Below, one piece after another: positions 1 to 7,412 of a DNA stretch of 64,000 bases. The notes under the pieces were generated by a model that was not told the origin of the DNA, searched no databases, and was given only the letters and a program-made list of their open reading frames with translations. The position numbers and the translations under genes were made by a program. This DNA comes from Glacieibacterium sp965200405 (GTDB lineage: Bacteria; Pseudomonadota; Alphaproteobacteria; Sphingomonadales; Sphingomonadaceae): assembly GCF_965200405.1 (NCBI RefSeq), contig NZ_OZ241356.1, positions 992,001-1,056,000 of the forward strand. Reading direction: 5' to 3'. The first letter of the stretch is position 1. Each line of letters starts with the position of its first letter.

Positions 1-678
1 TCTCCGCAGCTTTTTGCCTGAAAACCGTAAGAAGTGCTCACCGGCGATTTCGCCACCTGCAGCTTCTTGCGCGCGCTTCTGTTCTCCAGTGGGCACCAGC
101 GTGTCCAATCGCGCCAGGGCCGCGCGCACATCTTCAAACTGCAGATCGATGGCATCTGCGATCCTCTCAGCGTCTGGATCGTCCTTGCTTGCCGACCGCG
201 CAGCCGTTGCGACCGATGCGCCCGGCTTCATTGCGAGCAGTCGACCTACATACGAGCCTTTCCGCTGCGGTACCTCATCTTCGATCTTCTTAAGCGCCGC
301 GTCGACGTCCGCTTGGGCTTCAATAATCTCGGGGGTCAGCAAAGGCCGGTTGACCTCGAGAAGTGAGTTCACCGCCGCTTTTACGGCCCAGAACGTCTCA
401 ATGTCCTCGTCCCACCGGCCTCCGTTCCGCTCTTCGATCGAGCGGGCCGAAGCGACGGCCAGGTGGAAGAAGGCGCCGTTGTGAGAGCCTCCCCGGTAGG
501 AGTCCTCGTCGAACGTCCGCTGCAGGCGCGCTTCAACTTCCTGCGTGAGCGACCATCCCCTCGCGTCGGCTGCTTCTTCAAGCTGCGTCCGCATAGCGGG
601 CGATGTGCGCATGTTCAGAGGCGCCCGCTTCACTTCGGGTCCTTGGCGGGGACGGCCGCCACGGTTCTTCTCAGTCAT
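1..678 (-). CDS. Ribbon-helix-helix (Arc-like) protein, C-terminus off the left edge
   Basis: The reading frame is open from an ATG at 678 to the window edge (226 codons, no stop seen). A GGGAG ribosome-binding site lies about 8 bases upstream. Residues 15-52 (KRAPLNMRTSPAMRTQLEEA, then ARGWSLTQEVEARL) fit the strand-helix-helix pattern of Arc/CopG-type DNA-binding proteins of phages and plasmids. The remainder is charged and helical (about 60-226), with no family I recognise. It is transcribed divergently from the HTH gene at 804, so both may share and control the intergenic region. The role as a regulator is inferred. Confidence 0.7.
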   Translation of the reverse strand, partial: MTEKNRGGRPRQGPEVKRAPLNMRTSPAMRTQLEEAADARGWSLTQEVEARLQRTFDEDSYRGGSHNGAFFHLAVASARSIEERNGGRWDEDIETFWAVKAAVNSLLEVNRPLLTPEIIEAQADVDAALKKIEDEVPQRKGSYVGRLLAMKPGASVATAARSASKDDPDAERIADAIDLQFEDVRAALARLDTLVPTGEQKRAQEAAGGEIAGEHFLRFSGKKLRR

Positions 679-803
679 ACCATCGCTCCCAAGGGTTTCT
701 GCGTAATGCCAGAGTACATCTACCCTTTCAAGTACCATCCGGCACCCGTAGGTAACATCGTGCACCGAGGTTACGTTTTCCCCGGTGCTGACGAGGAGTT
801 GGT
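679..803. promoter_or_regulatory. Divergent intergenic control region
   Basis: This 125-base gap separates two divergently transcribed putative DNA-binding proteins. It holds an inverted repeat GTAAC (752-756) / GTTAC (770-774) with a 13-base centre. Two GGCACCC/GTGCACC-like boxes lie at 741-747 and 760-765. This is a plausible operator for one of the two flanking regulators; no clear -35/-10 pair can be assigned by eye. Confidence 0.35.
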
Positions 804-1010
804 ATGATCGACCAGGTAAAGGTGCGTGTTCTGCCCGATGATCGAGTTGACCGTCTTAACGCGGCGCTCGCGCTCAACCGGTCGCCGAAGACGCTCGCAG
901 AGTGGCGCCGTCTCGGCATCGGCCCCCGAGCGTTCAATGTGGGTGGCCGAGTGTTCTATCGTTGGTCCGAAGTGCAGGCTTTCGGCGCCGGCGAAAAAGT
1001 CGCCGCTTGA
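804..1010 (+). CDS. Small helix-turn-helix (excisionase/AlpA-like) protein
   Basis: A 68-residue protein. Residues about 18-60 (LALNRSPKTLAEWRRLGIG, then a wing-like VGGRVFYRWSEVQAF) match the winged MerR/AlpA/excisionase type of HTH used by prophage and plasmid regulators. The order helix-turn-helix, wing, then a W-S-E-V helix is characteristic. It is the first gene of a rightward run in which each gene overlaps the next by 1-11 bases, leading to the primase. It could be an excisionase or an early regulator; the sequence alone does not decide. Confidence 0.7.
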   Translation: MIDQVKVRVLPDDRVDRLNAALALNRSPKTLAEWRRLGIGPRAFNVGGRVFYRWSEVQAFGAGEKVAA

Positions 1011-1165
1011 TGCGCCCTCAGGCGGTGACATCGCCCGATTGCGATGCGGCCCGCCACCTCTCTCAACGGAGCGGTGCACGGGCCACGGATTGCAGTGCTT
1101 TGGCGGGCGCCTGCAATCGGACTGATACCACGGCGCAGGATTTGCTGGAAGGCGGTTCCGAATGA
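1010..1165 (+). CDS. Short translationally coupled hypothetical protein
   Basis: A 51-residue ORF from an ATG at 1010 that overlaps the previous stop (TGATG). It ends in a TGA overlapping the next ATG (ATGA at 1162-1165). Perfect coupling on both sides is the main reason to call it a gene. The product starts MRPQAVTSPDCDAAR and ends DLLEGGSE, with no recognisable domain and three cysteines. It may be a small phage accessory protein or only a spacer that keeps ribosomes moving; function unknown. Confidence 0.5.
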   Translation: MRPQAVTSPDCDAARHLSQRSGARATDCSALAGACNRTDTTAQDLLEGGSE

Positions 1166-1566
1166 CCGCGGTACCCGAACGCGACGTCCAAAAGCTGCGC
1201 AAGATCGCCGGGCTACTGGGCAGTGAAGTCGATGCAGAAGCGATCGCAGCACTCTTCGCAGCTAGGTCGCTAGCAGCGCGATGCGGCGTTCCGCTGATCG
1301 AAGCTCTTTCATCCGCCCTCGTCGTAGCGGTACGCGCCAGGCAGAGCTCGACCGCATGGAACCCGGAACCAGCGCCGACCACAGCCGCATGGGTTCGCAA
1401 GGTCATGACCTGCCGCGACGCACCTCAACTCTTCAACTCCGAGGCTCGCGATTTCCTGCGCAACCTGAGCGAGCAACGTCGAGCACCGACGGCCAACCAG
1501 ATGAAGTGGCTGGACGATCTGCACGATCGAGCAATCCGCCACTTTAACATGGGGAAGGCAGCATGA
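1162..1566 (+). CDS. Hypothetical protein of the replication operon
   Basis: A 134-residue protein starting at an ATG inside an ATGA overlap with the preceding ORF. It begins with a helical segment rich in Ala and Arg (RDVQKLRKIAGLLGSEVDAE) and ends with a basic helix (ANQMKWLDDLHDRAIRHF). I recognise no family. Its place immediately upstream of a primase, coupled on both sides, suggests a small replication accessory or a phage early protein; this is inferred from position only. Confidence 0.65.
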   Translation: MTAVPERDVQKLRKIAGLLGSEVDAEAIAALFAARSLAARCGVPLIEALSSALVVAVRARQSSTAWNPEPAPTTAAWVRKVMTCRDAPQLFNSEARDFLRNLSEQRRAPTANQMKWLDDLHDRAIRHFNMGKAA

Positions 1567-1856
1567 GCTACGTTGTCCCCATTGGCCGCCGACCGGTTCG
1601 CGCTGTCGTCATCCGGCCGTCAAACGGAAACCGATACGCCTACACGGTCGCGGCGATGGTCTGCCCTTCTGCCCGCAGCAAGGCCAGCTACCTCGATCAG
1701 CGGCGAGTATACGGCACCAACGATCTAGCCGAGGCGCTGCGCACTGCGCTGCTGGAGGCTGCACGAACCGGCCTGCCTGTCATCGATCTCGTTTCCCCGC
1801 CTCGACGCGGCCCTAGCGGGCCCAGCGGCGGCGGTGGCTGCAGGATGGCAGCATGA
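1563..1856 (+). CDS. Hypothetical protein of the replication operon
   Basis: A 97-residue protein, coupled to the gene before it (ATGA at 1563-1566) and to the primase after it (ATGA at 1853-1856). The first 80 residues look folded, with beta-strand-like stretches (RAVVIRPSNGNRYAYTVAAM). The C-terminal 20 are a Gly/Pro/Arg-rich tail (PPRRGPSGPSGGGG). No known domain is evident. Confidence 0.65.
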   Translation: MSYVVPIGRRPVRAVVIRPSNGNRYAYTVAAMVCPSARSKASYLDQRRVYGTNDLAEALRTALLEAARTGLPVIDLVSPPRRGPSGPSGGGGCRMAA

Positions 1857-2833
1857 TAGCCGGCCGCACTCACCCCACATTCGACCGCATCGACGTGGAA
1901 GCCATCAAGGCTCAAGTCTCGCTGCGTGACGTGGTTGCCCGGCGTGTCCAGCTCAAGCCGCGCGGTCGCGAGTTTCTCGGCCTATGTCCCTTCCACGACG
2001 AGCGGACAGCATCGTTCGGCATCAGCGAAGACAAGGGCATGTTTCATTGCTTCGGCTGCGGTGCGAACGGTGATGTGATCCGGTTCGTCATGCTGTCCGA
2101 GGGGCTTGAGTTCCTCGAAGCGGCCCGATGGCTGCAGGGTGGCGACTTCCCCGCCGTCGATCCGTTGGTGAGGCAAGCGGCACTAATCCGGGACGACGCC
2201 GAACGGCTGGCAAAGATCGCGGACGCGCAAGCGCTTTGGTCGTCGGCGATACCAGCCGCCGGAACGCCCGCCACGGTTTACGCTCGGTCCAGAGGCATTA
2301 CGGCACCGCTGCCAGGCTCGATCCGCTATGCCCGCACCTGGGCTTGGAAAGACTACGACACCGGCAAGGTCGGGCCCGAGCTGCCCGCTCTGGTCGGCGC
2401 GGTGCAGGACGTGTCGGGCAAAGTCATGGGGGTGCAGCGCATCTTCCTGAAGCCGGACGGCAGCGGGAAGGCGGACATGCGCGCTCCAAAGCGGAGCCTT
2501 GGCCAATTGGCAGGTTGCGCGATGCGCTTAGGTCGAGCCGCACCCCACATCGTGGTGGTCGAAGGCCCGGAGGACGGCCTGACACTCGCGCAGGGCTTGC
2601 CCGACGTGTCGATCTGGGTCGCGTGCGGAACGGCGATGATGTCGCTGCTCCAGCTGCCCGAGGTAGTGACGACAGTGACGTTGGCCGGCGACAACAACGC
2701 GCCGGGTCGCTTCGCGGTCGAGACGGCGGGAGCGGCTTTCGTGGCGCAGGGTCGTGAGGTCCGGACGATGTTCCCGGATCCTGCCTTCGCCGATTTCAAC
2801 GATGAGTTGCGGGGTATTCGCAGTGAACGCTAG
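1853..2833 (+). CDS. DnaG-type primase with CHC2 zinc finger and Toprim domain
   Basis: A 326-residue protein. The CHC2 zinc-binding module is at about residues 14-95, with ligands in CPFHDE (C45, H48) and CFGCG (C66, C69). A Toprim domain is at about 230-320, with the acidic signatures VVEGPEDG (E237) and LAGDNN (D280). It would lay down RNA primers for the element's own DNA replication. It is shorter than a chromosomal DnaG (about 600 residues) and lacks the C-terminal helicase-binding region, as is usual for phage and plasmid primases. It overlaps the DUF3987 gene by 11 bases, so the two are probably made together. Confidence 0.88.
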   Translation: MIAGRTHPTFDRIDVEAIKAQVSLRDVVARRVQLKPRGREFLGLCPFHDERTASFGISEDKGMFHCFGCGANGDVIRFVMLSEGLEFLEAARWLQGGDFPAVDPLVRQAALIRDDAERLAKIADAQALWSSAIPAAGTPATVYARSRGITAPLPGSIRYARTWAWKDYDTGKVGPELPALVGAVQDVSGKVMGVQRIFLKPDGSGKADMRAPKRSLGQLAGCAMRLGRAAPHIVVVEGPEDGLTLAQGLPDVSIWVACGTAMMSLLQLPEVVTTVTLAGDNNAPGRFAVETAGAAFVAQGREVRTMFPDPAFADFNDELRGIRSER

Positions 2834-4343
2834 TGCTGCCGCGCGGGCGTTTCGTGGAGCAACGCCGCTCCACCAGCCTTTCGACGTGTCTGTCTTGGCG
2901 GCGGGTCGACGCGAACCTCCGGCGTTCCCGATCGGGATTCTTCCCGACAGGCTCCACGCCCTGGGCGTAGACTATGCCGACGGAGCCGCGGCGCCGTTCG
3001 ACTATGTCGCGCTCGCCATGATCGGCACGGTGGCAAGCGCGATAGGAGGTTCTCGCAAGGTGCAGGCCTACGCGGGGCACTCGTGGACCGAACCGTCGAT
3101 CCTGTGGATGGGCGCGGTTGGCGATCCGTCGTCGGGCAAGAGCCCCGCTATCTCCGCAATCATCGAGCCGCTTCGCGATATCGAGCAGGAATATGCGCGA
3201 GACTTTGAGGAAACGTTGCGACGGTTCGAAACCGACGAGGAATACGCCAAGCTCGAGCGCAACGCGTGGCTGGCGCAGCTGAAGGACGCGAAGAAGGAGG
3301 GGCACGCCGCTCCGACGATGCCGGCCGGTGCAGTGGCGCCGGTGAAGCCACAGCGGCCGCGCCTCGTCGTCCAGGACTCAACGCCAGAAGCCGTCGCCGC
3401 GGTACTCGTCACCAACCGTCGGCTGATGAGCTACCGAGACGAACTTGCCGGCTGGTTCCAGAGCTTTGATCGGTACGCGCCAGGCGGCCGGACGCAGTGG
3501 CTCGAAAGCTATGGCGGCCGGCCTTACGCGATCGACCGCAAGAACTCGGACGTTCCTATCGTCATCCCGTTCAACGGCGTCTCCGTCCTCGGCGGCATCC
3601 AGCCCGACAAGCTTTCCTCGGTCGTGCTGTCCGGTGACGACGACGGACTGGCTGCCCGCTTCTGCTGGTCGTGGCCGAAGCCAGTGCCGTACCGACGGCC
3701 GCGCAATGTCGCCGACCCAATCCTGTGGCCGCGCGTCCTGCGCAAGCTGGTGTTCCTGCCGTTTGGAAGGGATGAGGCCGGACAAGATCAGCCTATCGTC
3801 GTGCCGCTCGAGGAGGAGGCTTCGGTGATCTTCGCGGAGTGGCGGGCCGTGAACGCCAGCTCGGCCAATGACGCCGGGTCCCTTTTCAAGTCGCATGTCG
3901 GCAAGCTCCCGGGCATTGTCCTTCGGCTTGCGCTGGCGCTGGAGTTCATGGATTGGGCTTTGGCCGTCGACCAGCCCGAACCAGACACGGTGTCGGCAAT
4001 GTCGATCATCCGGGCTCGTGATTTCACCGACCAATACCTGAAGCCGATGGCGATGCGGGTGTTCGGCGACGCCTGCCTCCCAGACCGGGAGCGTGACGCC
4101 GCGACAGTCGCACGCTGGCTGCTGCGGTCGAGGCAGCGGATCGTCAACCTGCGCGACATGAGGCGGGCACGACTGCCCGGCCTCGATCTCGCCGAGCCGC
4201 TGCAGGAGGCTGTGGAAATACTCGTCGAGGGCGGGTGGCTTACAGATGTCGGTGACCGCCAGGGAGCGGGGGCTGGTCGGAAGGCCAAGGATTACGCGGT
4301 CAATCCTGCGGTGTTCACCACCGATTTCAGTGAGCTGGAGTGA
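2823..4343 (+). CDS. DUF3987 helicase-like protein (primase partner)
   Basis: About 506 residues from a GTG at 2823, chosen because GCGGGG lies just upstream and it overlaps the primase end; an in-frame ATG at 2754 would add 23 residues. A P-loop-like GDPSSGKS is near residue 105. Long helical and mixed regions follow (ESYGGRPYAIDRKNSDVPI; SVLGGIQPDKL), typical of DUF3987, a family found next to primases in phages and islands and thought to act as a replicative helicase/ATPase. The adjoining iteron-like repeats fit a replication module. The helicase role is inferred from family and context. Confidence 0.8.
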   Translation: MNASAAARAFRGATPLHQPFDVSVLAAGRREPPAFPIGILPDRLHALGVDYADGAAAPFDYVALAMIGTVASAIGGSRKVQAYAGHSWTEPSILWMGAVGDPSSGKSPAISAIIEPLRDIEQEYARDFEETLRRFETDEEYAKLERNAWLAQLKDAKKEGHAAPTMPAGAVAPVKPQRPRLVVQDSTPEAVAAVLVTNRRLMSYRDELAGWFQSFDRYAPGGRTQWLESYGGRPYAIDRKNSDVPIVIPFNGVSVLGGIQPDKLSSVVLSGDDDGLAARFCWSWPKPVPYRRPRNVADPILWPRVLRKLVFLPFGRDEAGQDQPIVVPLEEEASVIFAEWRAVNASSANDAGSLFKSHVGKLPGIVLRLALALEFMDWALAVDQPEPDTVSAMSIIRARDFTDQYLKPMAMRVFGDACLPDRERDAATVARWLLRSRQRIVNLRDMRRARLPGLDLAEPLQEAVEILVEGGWLTDVGDRQGAGAGRKAKDYAVNPAVFTTDFSELE

Positions 4344-4544
4344 GGCTAATGGCACTAACGGCACTAATGGCACAGGCCCCGTGCGTCGCTCTCAATGCTA
4401 TCGGCGCTAATGACCTAACTAGCTAAATATTTAATAAGAAAGGATATTATTCTATTATGCGTAAAATACAGGGTCGGAGGCGGAGCCAGCAGGATGGAGA
4501 GAAAGTGATGGTCTGTGCCAATAGTGCCATTAGTGCCGATAGCC
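4344..4544. repeat. Iteron-like 9-base repeats in direct and inverted array, with AT-rich core (candidate origin)
   Basis: Units of GGCACTAAT (period 9) run at 4344-4376 as GGCTAAT, GGCACTAAC, GGCACTAAT, GGCACAGG. A related CGGCGCTAAT is at 4402-4411. The same units recur in opposite orientation at 4514-4544 (TGTGCCA, ATAGTGCCA, TTAGTGCCG). Between them, 4411-4470 is strikingly AT-rich for this GC-rich DNA. Iterons beside a melting-prone core directly downstream of primase and helicase genes are the usual layout of a plasmid or phage origin. The right arm lies inside the start of the next ORF. Origin function is inferred. Confidence 0.5.
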
Positions 4545-4900
4545 CGGCGATTGTGGCCCATGCGCTCGGTGTTCTGAACGAAGTGCCAGACACCACCTGG
4601 GCCCGCGCTGTGTTCAAGGCGTTGCGCGCCACGGCTATGGCCACGCTGGCTAGCCGTGCGGCCGGGGTGAAATCGGAGCCGGCAGACCTGTCGAAGGCTG
4701 TCGATCCACGCGCAATTATCGAGGCCGAGGCCGCTGCTGCCAGGCTGCTCAACGCAGCGGCCGGTGCTGCGCTCGCTCTGCTGTCGACGCGTACCCCGAC
4801 AGCTACAACGCTGGAGATGGTAGGCGCTGTCGCCCAGCTGACGGCGGCGCTGGTGGATCAGCGGCTCGTTGCAAGCAACGACAGCGTGGAGAAGGTCTAA
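4508..4900 (+). CDS. Ala-rich hypothetical protein
   Basis: About 130 residues from an ATG at 4508, preceded by GGAGAG at good distance; an upstream in-frame ATG at 4457 has weaker signals and would add 17 basic residues. The protein is Ala-rich and mostly helical (IEAEAAAARLLNAAAGAAL), with no recognised family. Its first codons are built from the inverted copy of the iteron-like repeats. The stop (TAA) overlaps the ATG of the DUF5681 gene. Confidence 0.6.
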   Translation: MVCANSAISADSPAIVAHALGVLNEVPDTTWARAVFKALRATAMATLASRAAGVKSEPADLSKAVDPRAIIEAEAAAARLLNAAAGAALALLSTRTPTATTLEMVGAVAQLTAALVDQRLVASNDSVEKV

Positions 4901-5241
4901 TGGCGTTCGTAAAAGGCCAGAGCGGCAATCCTAGCGGCAAGGCGAAGGCAGTGCTGCCGGACGGTCGAACGCTCAGCGAACTGGCACGAGAGCTTACCAT
5001 TGAGGCGCTGGACGTCGCCGCGGTGATCATGCGCGATCCAGCAGCTCCGCATGCCGCCCGCGCGTCTGTGGTCTCGATGATCCTGGATCGCGGTTGGGGG
5101 CGGCCGGCGCAGTCGCTGACTTTGTCCGGCGATGCAGAAAACCCGCTTCATACGCGTGTCGCCTTGGAGAGCTTGAGCGAGGCGGAACTGCGGGTGCTGG
5201 CCAAGATCAGGCTCGAAGACGATGCGACGGTTGCCGCGTGA
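4900..5241 (+). CDS. DUF5681-type phage protein
   Basis: A 113-residue protein opening with MAFVKGQSGNPSGKAKA. The KGQSGNPSG(K/R) signature of DUF5681 is common in prophages and often lies near terminase genes. The middle (RDPAAPHAARASVVSMILDR) is helical. It starts in a TAATG overlap and its TGA overlaps the GTG of the next small ORF. The biochemical role of the family is not known to me. Confidence 0.75.
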   Translation: MAFVKGQSGNPSGKAKAVLPDGRTLSELARELTIEALDVAAVIMRDPAAPHAARASVVSMILDRGWGRPAQSLTLSGDAENPLHTRVALESLSEAELRVLAKIRLEDDATVAA

Positions 5242-5447
5242 GCTACACTCGAGCGGCAACGGGCCTTGGCGGCTGGTCGCGGTTGTGGCTGGTGCTGACT
5301 GTCGTCTGGGCCGTCGTCGTGTCAGCGTCGGCATACACGACCAGACCCGCGCGAGAGAACTACGTCATAATGCCAGAGAGCAGTTCGGTTACAACGGAAG
5401 CGGACGCGATGACCGATACGGCCGGGCAGACCGAAGAGCAAGCCTGA
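5238..5447 (+). CDS. Small single-pass membrane protein
   Basis: A 69-residue ORF from a GTG at 5238 in a GTGA overlap with the DUF5681 stop. Residues about 16-32 (RLWLVLTVVWAVVVSASA) form one hydrophobic transmembrane segment. An acidic, Ser/Thr-rich tail (ESSSVTTEADAMTDTAGQ) follows. No family is recognised. Its last codons run into a second membrane ORF in the +1 frame (5413-5631), which raises the possibility that both are parts of one product. Confidence 0.6.
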   Translation: MSYTRAATGLGGWSRLWLVLTVVWAVVVSASAYTTRPARENYVIMPESSSVTTEADAMTDTAGQTEEQA

Positions 5448-5631
5448 GTGGTCCAAAGCTCCAATCGTTGTCGAAGCGTCTTCAGAGCCGATCGTCGACA
5501 TCGCCGCGTATGCATCTGCAGTTCGCAATGCTTGGACCCGGTGGCTTGAGACGCTGCTTATCCCGCCTCTCTGCGTCGCATTTGCGATGGTCGCATCCCG
5601 CTGGATCTGGCGCGGTTTCGCTCGCCGATGA
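5413..5631 (+). CDS. Second small membrane ORF without a standard start codon
   Basis: This frame is open from just after a TGA at 5410-5412 to the stop at 5629-5631 (72 codons) and contains no ATG, GTG or TTG near its beginning. It reads RPGRPKSKPEWSKAPIVVEA, then a Trp-rich hydrophobic segment (WTRWLETLLIPPLCVAFAMV) and a basic tail ending RGFARR, which looks like a real membrane protein. It could be joined to the ORF ending at 5447 by a +1 slip near GCC-TGA, or be the remains of a gene with a lost base. Confidence 0.4.
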   Translation, partial: PIRPGRPKSKPEWSKAPIVVEASSEPIVDIAAYASAVRNAWTRWLETLLIPPLCVAFAMVASRWIWRGFARR

Positions 5632-5649
5632 GTGCTTGTGCAATCTCAA

Positions 5650-5673
5650 TACGACCGTATAGTATTTATACAG
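5650..5673. promoter_or_regulatory. Palindromes in front of the resolvase gene
   Basis: ATACG-AC-CGTAT (5650-5661) and GTATTTATAC (5664-5673) are two short adjacent palindromes in an AT-rich stretch 15-38 bases before the resolvase ATG. They could be an operator or the resolvase's own binding half-sites overlapping its promoter. Confidence 0.35.
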
Positions 5674-5687
5674 TCAGGGATTGCACG

Positions 5688-6374
5688 ATGAAGACGATGG
5701 TTTCATACATCCGAGTGTCGACCCAGTCGCAGGGCCGGTCTGGCCTGGGCATCGAAGCGCAGCGCGAGATGATCCGTCGCTTTGCCGACGCCGAGGATTG
5801 CACCGTCGTCGCGGAGTTCGTTGAGGTCGAGACCGGCAAGGGCGGTGATGCGATCGACCGCCGGCCGCAGCTCGCCGGCGCCCTAGCGCACGCCCGTAAG
5901 GCCGGCGGCGCCGTCCTGGTCGCCAAGCTTGATCGCCTGTCGCGCGACGTCCACTTCATCAGCGGCCTGATGGCACAGCGGGTGCCATTCGTCGTCGCCG
6001 AGCTGGGCGCTGACACCGACCCGTTCGTCCTGCACCTTTACGCAGCCCTCGCCGAGAAAGAGCGGGCTCTGATCTCCGACCGCACCAAGGCGGCTCTAGC
6101 GGCAAAGAAGGCCCAAGGCGTGAGGCTCGGCAATCGCACGAACCTCGCGGACGCCCAGGCCCTTGGCAGCGCCAGCAACCGCATTGTCGCCGACGGCTTT
6201 GCGGCGAACGTCCTGCCGATCGTGGATCAGATCACCGCGGCAGGCATGACAACTCTGCGACAGATCGCAGAGGCGCTCAATGCGCGAGGCATTCGCACGG
6301 CTCGTGGCGGCGAGTGGCATGCTACGACCGTGCGGAACCTCCAATCACGGCGAATAGAAGCTGGAGCATTGTAG
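5688..6374 (+). CDS. Serine recombinase of the resolvase/invertase family
   Basis: A 228-residue protein. The start at 5688 (MKTMVSYIRVSTQSQ) is preceded by AGGGA and matches the family's usual N-terminus. The catalytic serine is in IRVST (Ser11). The resolvase core follows (KLDRLSRD, LYAALAEKERALISDRTKAA), and a short C-terminal HTH is at about 180-228 (TLRQIAEALNARGIRTARGG). This size fits small resolvases and invertases that cut and rejoin two DNA sites, not large serine integrases. It may resolve dimers or invert a segment of the element. Confidence 0.88.
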   Translation: MKTMVSYIRVSTQSQGRSGLGIEAQREMIRRFADAEDCTVVAEFVEVETGKGGDAIDRRPQLAGALAHARKAGGAVLVAKLDRLSRDVHFISGLMAQRVPFVVAELGADTDPFVLHLYAALAEKERALISDRTKAALAAKKAQGVRLGNRTNLADAQALGSASNRIVADGFAANVLPIVDQITAAGMTTLRQIAEALNARGIRTARGGEWHATTVRNLQSRRIEAGAL

Positions 6375-6403
6375 CAGGGCCGTCGACGTCGCTCGCCCTG
6401 CTA
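6372..6403. terminator. Hairpin over the resolvase stop codon
   Basis: TAGCAGGGC (6372-6380) pairs perfectly with GCCCTGCTA (6395-6403) across a 14-base loop. The stem includes the resolvase stop codon and reaches the stop of the convergent lipoprotein gene. No T-run follows on either strand, so it may act as a weak bidirectional terminator or RNA-stability hairpin. Confidence 0.4.
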
Positions 6404-6592
6404 CCTAGACCGGTCTTCCAATGCATCTAACCGATCTCGGGCATCTACCGCTGCGGACCCGTCGTGCGCCTCCGCTCGGGCGATATTGATCACTTCGCGT
6501 CGCTGTGTGTCGTTGAGGCCTGGCTCTTTCTCGCACGCCTGCAGAGGCAGTAGAACTATGGAAGCTGCTAAAAGGCGACGCTTAAATCCCAC
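6401..6592 (-). CDS. Small lipoprotein
   Basis: A 63-residue ORF from a GTG at 6592 with an AGGGAG ribosome-binding site. The N-terminus is MGFKRRLLAASIVLLPLQAC: a basic start, a hydrophobic stretch and a lipobox LQAC with the modified Cys at residue 20. The mature part is short and charged (EKEPGLNDTQRREVINIARA). It would sit in the inner or outer membrane. Small lipoproteins of this type often accompany phage lysis genes, but nothing else supports that here. Confidence 0.65.
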   Translation of the reverse strand: MGFKRRLLAASIVLLPLQACEKEPGLNDTQRREVINIARAEAHDGSAAVDARDRLDALEDRSR

Positions 6593-6685
6593 AGCGCTTG
6601 CTCCCTCAACTCGTGATGCAATACCGGCCGCCGCGTGCGCAGTGACCCCATCGAAGTTTCAGTGCCATGTTGAGCCACGATCGGA

Positions 6686-6714
6686 CCGGAAGGAAGCCGC
6701 GAACTTCCTCCCGG
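6686..6714. terminator. Hairpin in a gene-poor gap
   Basis: CCGG-A-AGGAAG (6686-6696) pairs with CTTCCT-C-CCGG (6704-6714) around a 7-base loop. It lies downstream of the leftward genes starting at 7617 and could end their transcript. There is no clear T-run. Confidence 0.3.
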
Positions 6715-6721
6715 CCCTGCC

Positions 6722-6868
6722 TTAACCGCTCATGGGAACGGCTAACGCTTGGCGATCTTCCCAGTTGGTACCGGGCATTGCTTGCATTCTCTGCGGGTGT
6801 TGCTGCCGTAATTCGAAAAGCGCCGCCTTGTCAGCGGCACTCAGTTCTCGATGGTTGTTATCGCGGGC
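6722..6868 (-). pseudogene. Short ORF lacking a start codon, probable gene remnant
   Basis: An open frame of 48 codons bounded by stops reads like real protein (ELSAADKAALFELRQQHPQR, ending LAVPMSG) but has no ATG, GTG or TTG before residue 29. It lies between the retropepsin gene and the lipoprotein gene on the same strand, so it could be the tail of a damaged third member of that leftward group. Otherwise the 6593-6917 gap holds only the hairpin at 6686-6714. Confidence 0.3.
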
Positions 6869-6917
6869 TTACGGCAGGCGTGAACCGCCAGCGAAAGGGC
6901 TGTTGGCAGCGAGCCGC

Positions 6918-7412
6918 TTAAGAGAAAGCCATCTCAAAAAATCCGTCGCGACTAATCGTGAGATTGGACTGACCGATTATGTCCATGCCGATGATGGCAT
7001 CAAACCAATAGCTTGGGGCGATGTCGATCACTTCGACTGGTCTGTCCAGAGCATAATATGTCTTATTGCTCTCTTGGCCGCGGGACACGTGACCCCGTTC
7101 ACACCAGAACCCCATGTTCACCCAAAAGAGATAATGCAGGTTCTGATCATGGACATTCTTGATTGCTTTTTTGCCATGCCAATGCAGATGCTCTGCGGCT
7201 ATCGTAGAGCGCGACAAGCACGAACGTTGCGCCCCTGTGTCGATAAGGGCCCGGTAGGTGTTTATTGGAAAATGGGAAAACGGGGCGTGGGCCCCGTATT
7301 CTTTAGCTTGGTCTACAAGCGGCGAAATCCCGATTTCGACTATCGCCTGCCTGTTCTCAATACGGCCCCGAGCCGCCAACGTACGAGTAGAATCCGAGAT
7401 GCTCTGGCTCAT
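6918..7412 (-). CDS. Retropepsin-like aspartic protease domain protein
   Basis: About 164 residues from an ATG at 7412, preceded by CAGGAAG; an in-frame start at 7463 would add 17. The motif RALIDTGAQRSCLS contains the retropepsin signature DTGA (Asp about 58). The C-terminal IIGMDIIGQSNLTI is the second hallmark of this fold (a hydrophobic-hydrophobic-G motif). Such single-domain proteins dimerise to make one active site. The gene overlaps the end of the preceding small gene by 56 bases, so the pair is co-translated. The substrate in this element is unknown. Confidence 0.72.
   Translation of the reverse strand: MSQSISDSTRTLAARGRIENRQAIVEIGISPLVDQAKEYGAHAPFSHFPINTYRALIDTGAQRSCLSRSTIAAEHLHWHGKKAIKNVHDQNLHYLFWVNMGFWCERGHVSRGQESNKTYYALDRPVEVIDIAPSYWFDAIIGMDIIGQSNLTISRDGFFEMAFS

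Noticed and set aside
5238..5631. Inner/outer spanin pair of a lysis cassette
   Set aside because: Neither ORF has a lipobox or the coiled coil expected of spanins, and no endolysin or holin is adjacent.
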